From Opisthocomus hoazin (lineage: Eukaryota > Chordata > Aves > Opisthocomiformes > Opisthocomidae), in NCBI RefSeq assembly GCF_030867145.1, contig NC_134419.1, positions 78,121,403 through 78,185,402 on the forward strand: DNA of 64,000 nucleotides, given 5' to 3'. Of the stretch, positions 62,009-64,000 are shown one piece after another. Each line of letters begins with the position of its first letter. Within the stretch, counting starts at the first letter, position 1. Under the pieces are notes generated by a model, which saw only the letters and a list, made by a program, of their open reading frames with translations, searched no databases and was not told the DNA's origin. A program made the translations under genes and the position numbers.

Positions 62009-62530
62009 TGTCAACAGTCACAGAACCAGTTTTTAAATAAATTCATTAATTGAAATTTCAGGTTTTTAATGTGAATTGATTTGCACTTAGATTTTAAACT
62101 CAGATTTTGTAAAACAATCACTGAATTATATGATCAAAATGTATTTCTCAACAGTTTACAGATACAGCGTAGATAACTGTTTTAATAGGTTTGTCTATAT
62201 GTGGTGGTTCCTAAACCATGGGGTGCTTGTGCAGAACTGCAAATATAAAATGAGTCTTTCTGTAACAGCATTTATCCCCCTTTTTCTGTTGCTAGTACGG
62301 CAGTCAGGAAGCCGTACTACTTTACTGCCAGTGTAATTGTAAGCTATTTTCTTAAACTTTCGTGTGCTTAAGTCTTATTTTTCATTACAGTTCTGTAAAT
62401 ATTCTTTAAAAAACTATAGATGTATTAGTAGAACTATTGTGCTGAAATTTTTATAATTATTTTTTTAAAAACTTAAGTTCATTTTACTGAAAAGGGCAGA
62501 TTTGTAAGACATTAAATTTGTAAACAATTT
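62009..62530 (+). other. MKI67: MKI67 3' untranslated region (end approximate)
   Basis: A canonical AATAAA lies only 28 bases after the stop (62036-62041) and a variant ATTAAA lies near 62510. The AT-rich sequence between them is consistent with alternative 3' ends. Neither site can be chosen from sequence alone. Confidence 0.45.
62036..62041 (+). promoter_or_regulatory. Candidate MKI67 polyadenylation signal AATAAA
   Basis: It is a canonical hexamer 28 bases after the TAG stop. If used, it would give an unusually short 3'UTR of about 50 nt. Confidence 0.4.
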
Positions 62531-64000
62531 GGGACTAGTGTGTTCTATGTTCTTTAAAACTGTTAGGAATGTGTAATTACTACTGTCCTCTTAGAAGCAT
62601 ATTTCAGAGATTCATCCTTCCTAGCCAAGTGGCACTTGCAAGGCTACCGTGGGTTTTCTGCAGCGCAGATACTCCGGTTCTAAAGGTGGCCGCGCTGAGC
62701 AGCCCTGCCGTGCGTAAGGAGCGCTGGTAAGAGAGACGGGACCGGCGAGCGCATGAAGTTGTGATGTTGCGCTGTTCGCTATTCGATCCATCTGAATGAA
62801 GGTTTCTGCTCAGAACTTGGCATTTCTGTTCACCTGCTGCTCAGCTTTCACGTGTACGTGCCACTGAGCCAGAAGGAGTTTTTCCTGCTGTCTGATCTGA
62901 TTGCGTAAATACAGCAAACTCTCCTTCTCTTGGCTCGGCAGCCTTCGCTCTGAAATGCGGATATAAAGAGGGAATACAGTAATGCTTTGACCTCTTGTCA
63001 CTTTTGAAGTAAGTACCCTTCTTCCACGTGAGCACCACAGGCTTCTGGTTTATGAGCTCACATCTGTAAATTTTCTCTCTTCTCATGTAAAGAATCAAGT
63101 GCCTGTAAGTGGTGGCTGTACCTCTCTTCTCAGTCTTCAGTATCACTCTGTGGTTATTTGAGGCAGTCATTTCTGGCCTGATGATAAATCAAAGTCCTAA
63201 GGTAGAGGCCAAGGCTATCTTTCCAGAACAGCAGAAGACAGTGCTCCAGGTATTGCTCTGTGAGAAAACGGTCCATTTTTAATTGCATAATATGCAACTC
63301 TTTCTTAAAATTGCAATGGGTCACACCAGCTTCTGTAACTTGGATAGTAAGCATTTGGTGGTGAAGCATCCTCCATACCACAGGAGAAGTAAGCCTTGTG
63401 CGGGGACATTGTGGTATGCTGGCACAAGAAGAATAGTAGGGAAATGTCTGCTTCTGCCATGAAGTAGAATCATAGAGTGGATTGGGTTCAAGTCCATCTA
63501 GCCCAGCCTTCAGCTGGATCAGGCTGCTCAGAGCCCCGTCCAACCTAGCCTGGAATGTTACCAGGCATGAGGCGTCGACCACCTCTCTTGGCAACCTGTG
63601 CCAGGGCCTCACCACCCTCAGCGTAAAAAAATTTTTTCTGTTCAGTTCTAGTCTGAAGTCTTGACTGAGGGCCAGATCAGATGAAATGACTGCGAATCTT
63701 CCTCCGTGGCTGATGTTTCTAGCCTTCCAGCCAAAATGGTCATTCAGGAATTTACTACTTTTCTCGTTTGTGCTTTCACAGGCTGCCTCACTGTTATGCA
63801 GGTTTGGTCTGCAGGCTAGTAAGGAATACTAGGTGCCGTCTTCTCTAAGGTAGGCAGTAGAGTCTCTCCTTAAGGAGTCTACCCCTGTAGTTTCTAGAAA
63901 GAGGAGAGATCTCTAAAGTTAGATCCTGGTCTAAGACTGACTTCTTGTTTGTTTGTTTGTAATGCTAGGAACACACATGTCCTAGGAACACACATGTCCT
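62531..64000. other. Sequence downstream of MKI67
   Basis: No gene was recognised. The stretch contains the antisense CR1 at 63467-63662 and, at the very end, two adjacent copies of AGGAACACACATGTCCT (63967-63983 and 63984-64000), preceded by a short (GTTT)n run. Confidence 0.5.
63467..63662 (-). mobile_element. CR1 fragment (antisense)
   Basis: It begins with AGAATCATAGAGTGGATTGG, the reverse complement of a CR1 tail, and reads on the minus strand WHRLPREVVDASCLVTFQAR then [10 protein letters not shown]. It is a divergent subfamily and lies downstream of MKI67. Confidence 0.85.

Noticed and set aside
1..64000. CRISPR arrays, prokaryotic operons, integrons or phage
   Set aside because: None of the tandem repeats has spacer structure, and all large open frames are vertebrate exons, LINE remnants or antisense shadows.

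Overview
This is nuclear DNA of a bird (or a close sauropsid). The main evidence is the set of 5'-truncated CR1 LINE copies on both strands, most ending in the diagnostic ATTCTGTG-type 3' tail, together with vertebrate spliced genes that have GT..AG introns and a CpG-rich promoter. No prokaryotic, viral or CRISPR-like features were seen. The species cannot be named from sequence alone.

Two genes fill the window, both on the + strand. Positions 1 to about 27,000 hold the 3' part of PTPRE, receptor-type tyrosine phosphatase epsilon. Sixteen coding exons (1409-25248) encode the end of the juxtamembrane segment, the catalytic D1 domain, the D2 domain and the C-terminus. All junctions keep phase, giving 602 codons plus a stop after one split codon. 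Upstream exons (signal or cytosolic start, transmembrane segment) lie outside the window. A long AT-rich 3'UTR follows. Intergenic sequence runs from about 27,000 to 36,300 with one small CR1 scrap and no recognisable gene.

Positions 36,300-62,600 hold MKI67 (Ki-67). It has a CpG-rich promoter with two CCAAT boxes followed by a CDE/CHR-like element, a non-coding first exon, and 15 coding exons whose lengths sum to 7,557 bp (2,518 codons plus stop, fully in phase). In order the protein has an FHA domain, a 505-codon exon 7, the RVSF PP1-docking motif, the [18 protein letters not shown] conserved block, a Ki-67-type repeat exon and a basic C-terminal region. The two genes are unrelated in function: PTPRE is a signalling phosphatase, and Ki-67 is a mitotic chromosome-periphery protein. 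They are neighbours in human too, but there (from memory) they are convergent, whereas here they are head to tail.

The most unusual structure is MKI67 exon 13. The conserved core of the Ki-67 repeat has been reduced to a 20-residue unit and amplified into 13 nearly identical tandem copies (54430-55221), followed by about six diverged copies. The C-terminal exon 15 contains a second, degenerate repeat of about 50 residues, roughly ten units long. Other points of interest are the skippable symmetric exon 7, a six-codon upstream ORF created by the exon 1-2 splice, a non-consensus exon 6 donor, a 50-bp minisatellite and a 9-bp microsatellite in introns, and CR1 insertions of clearly different ages.
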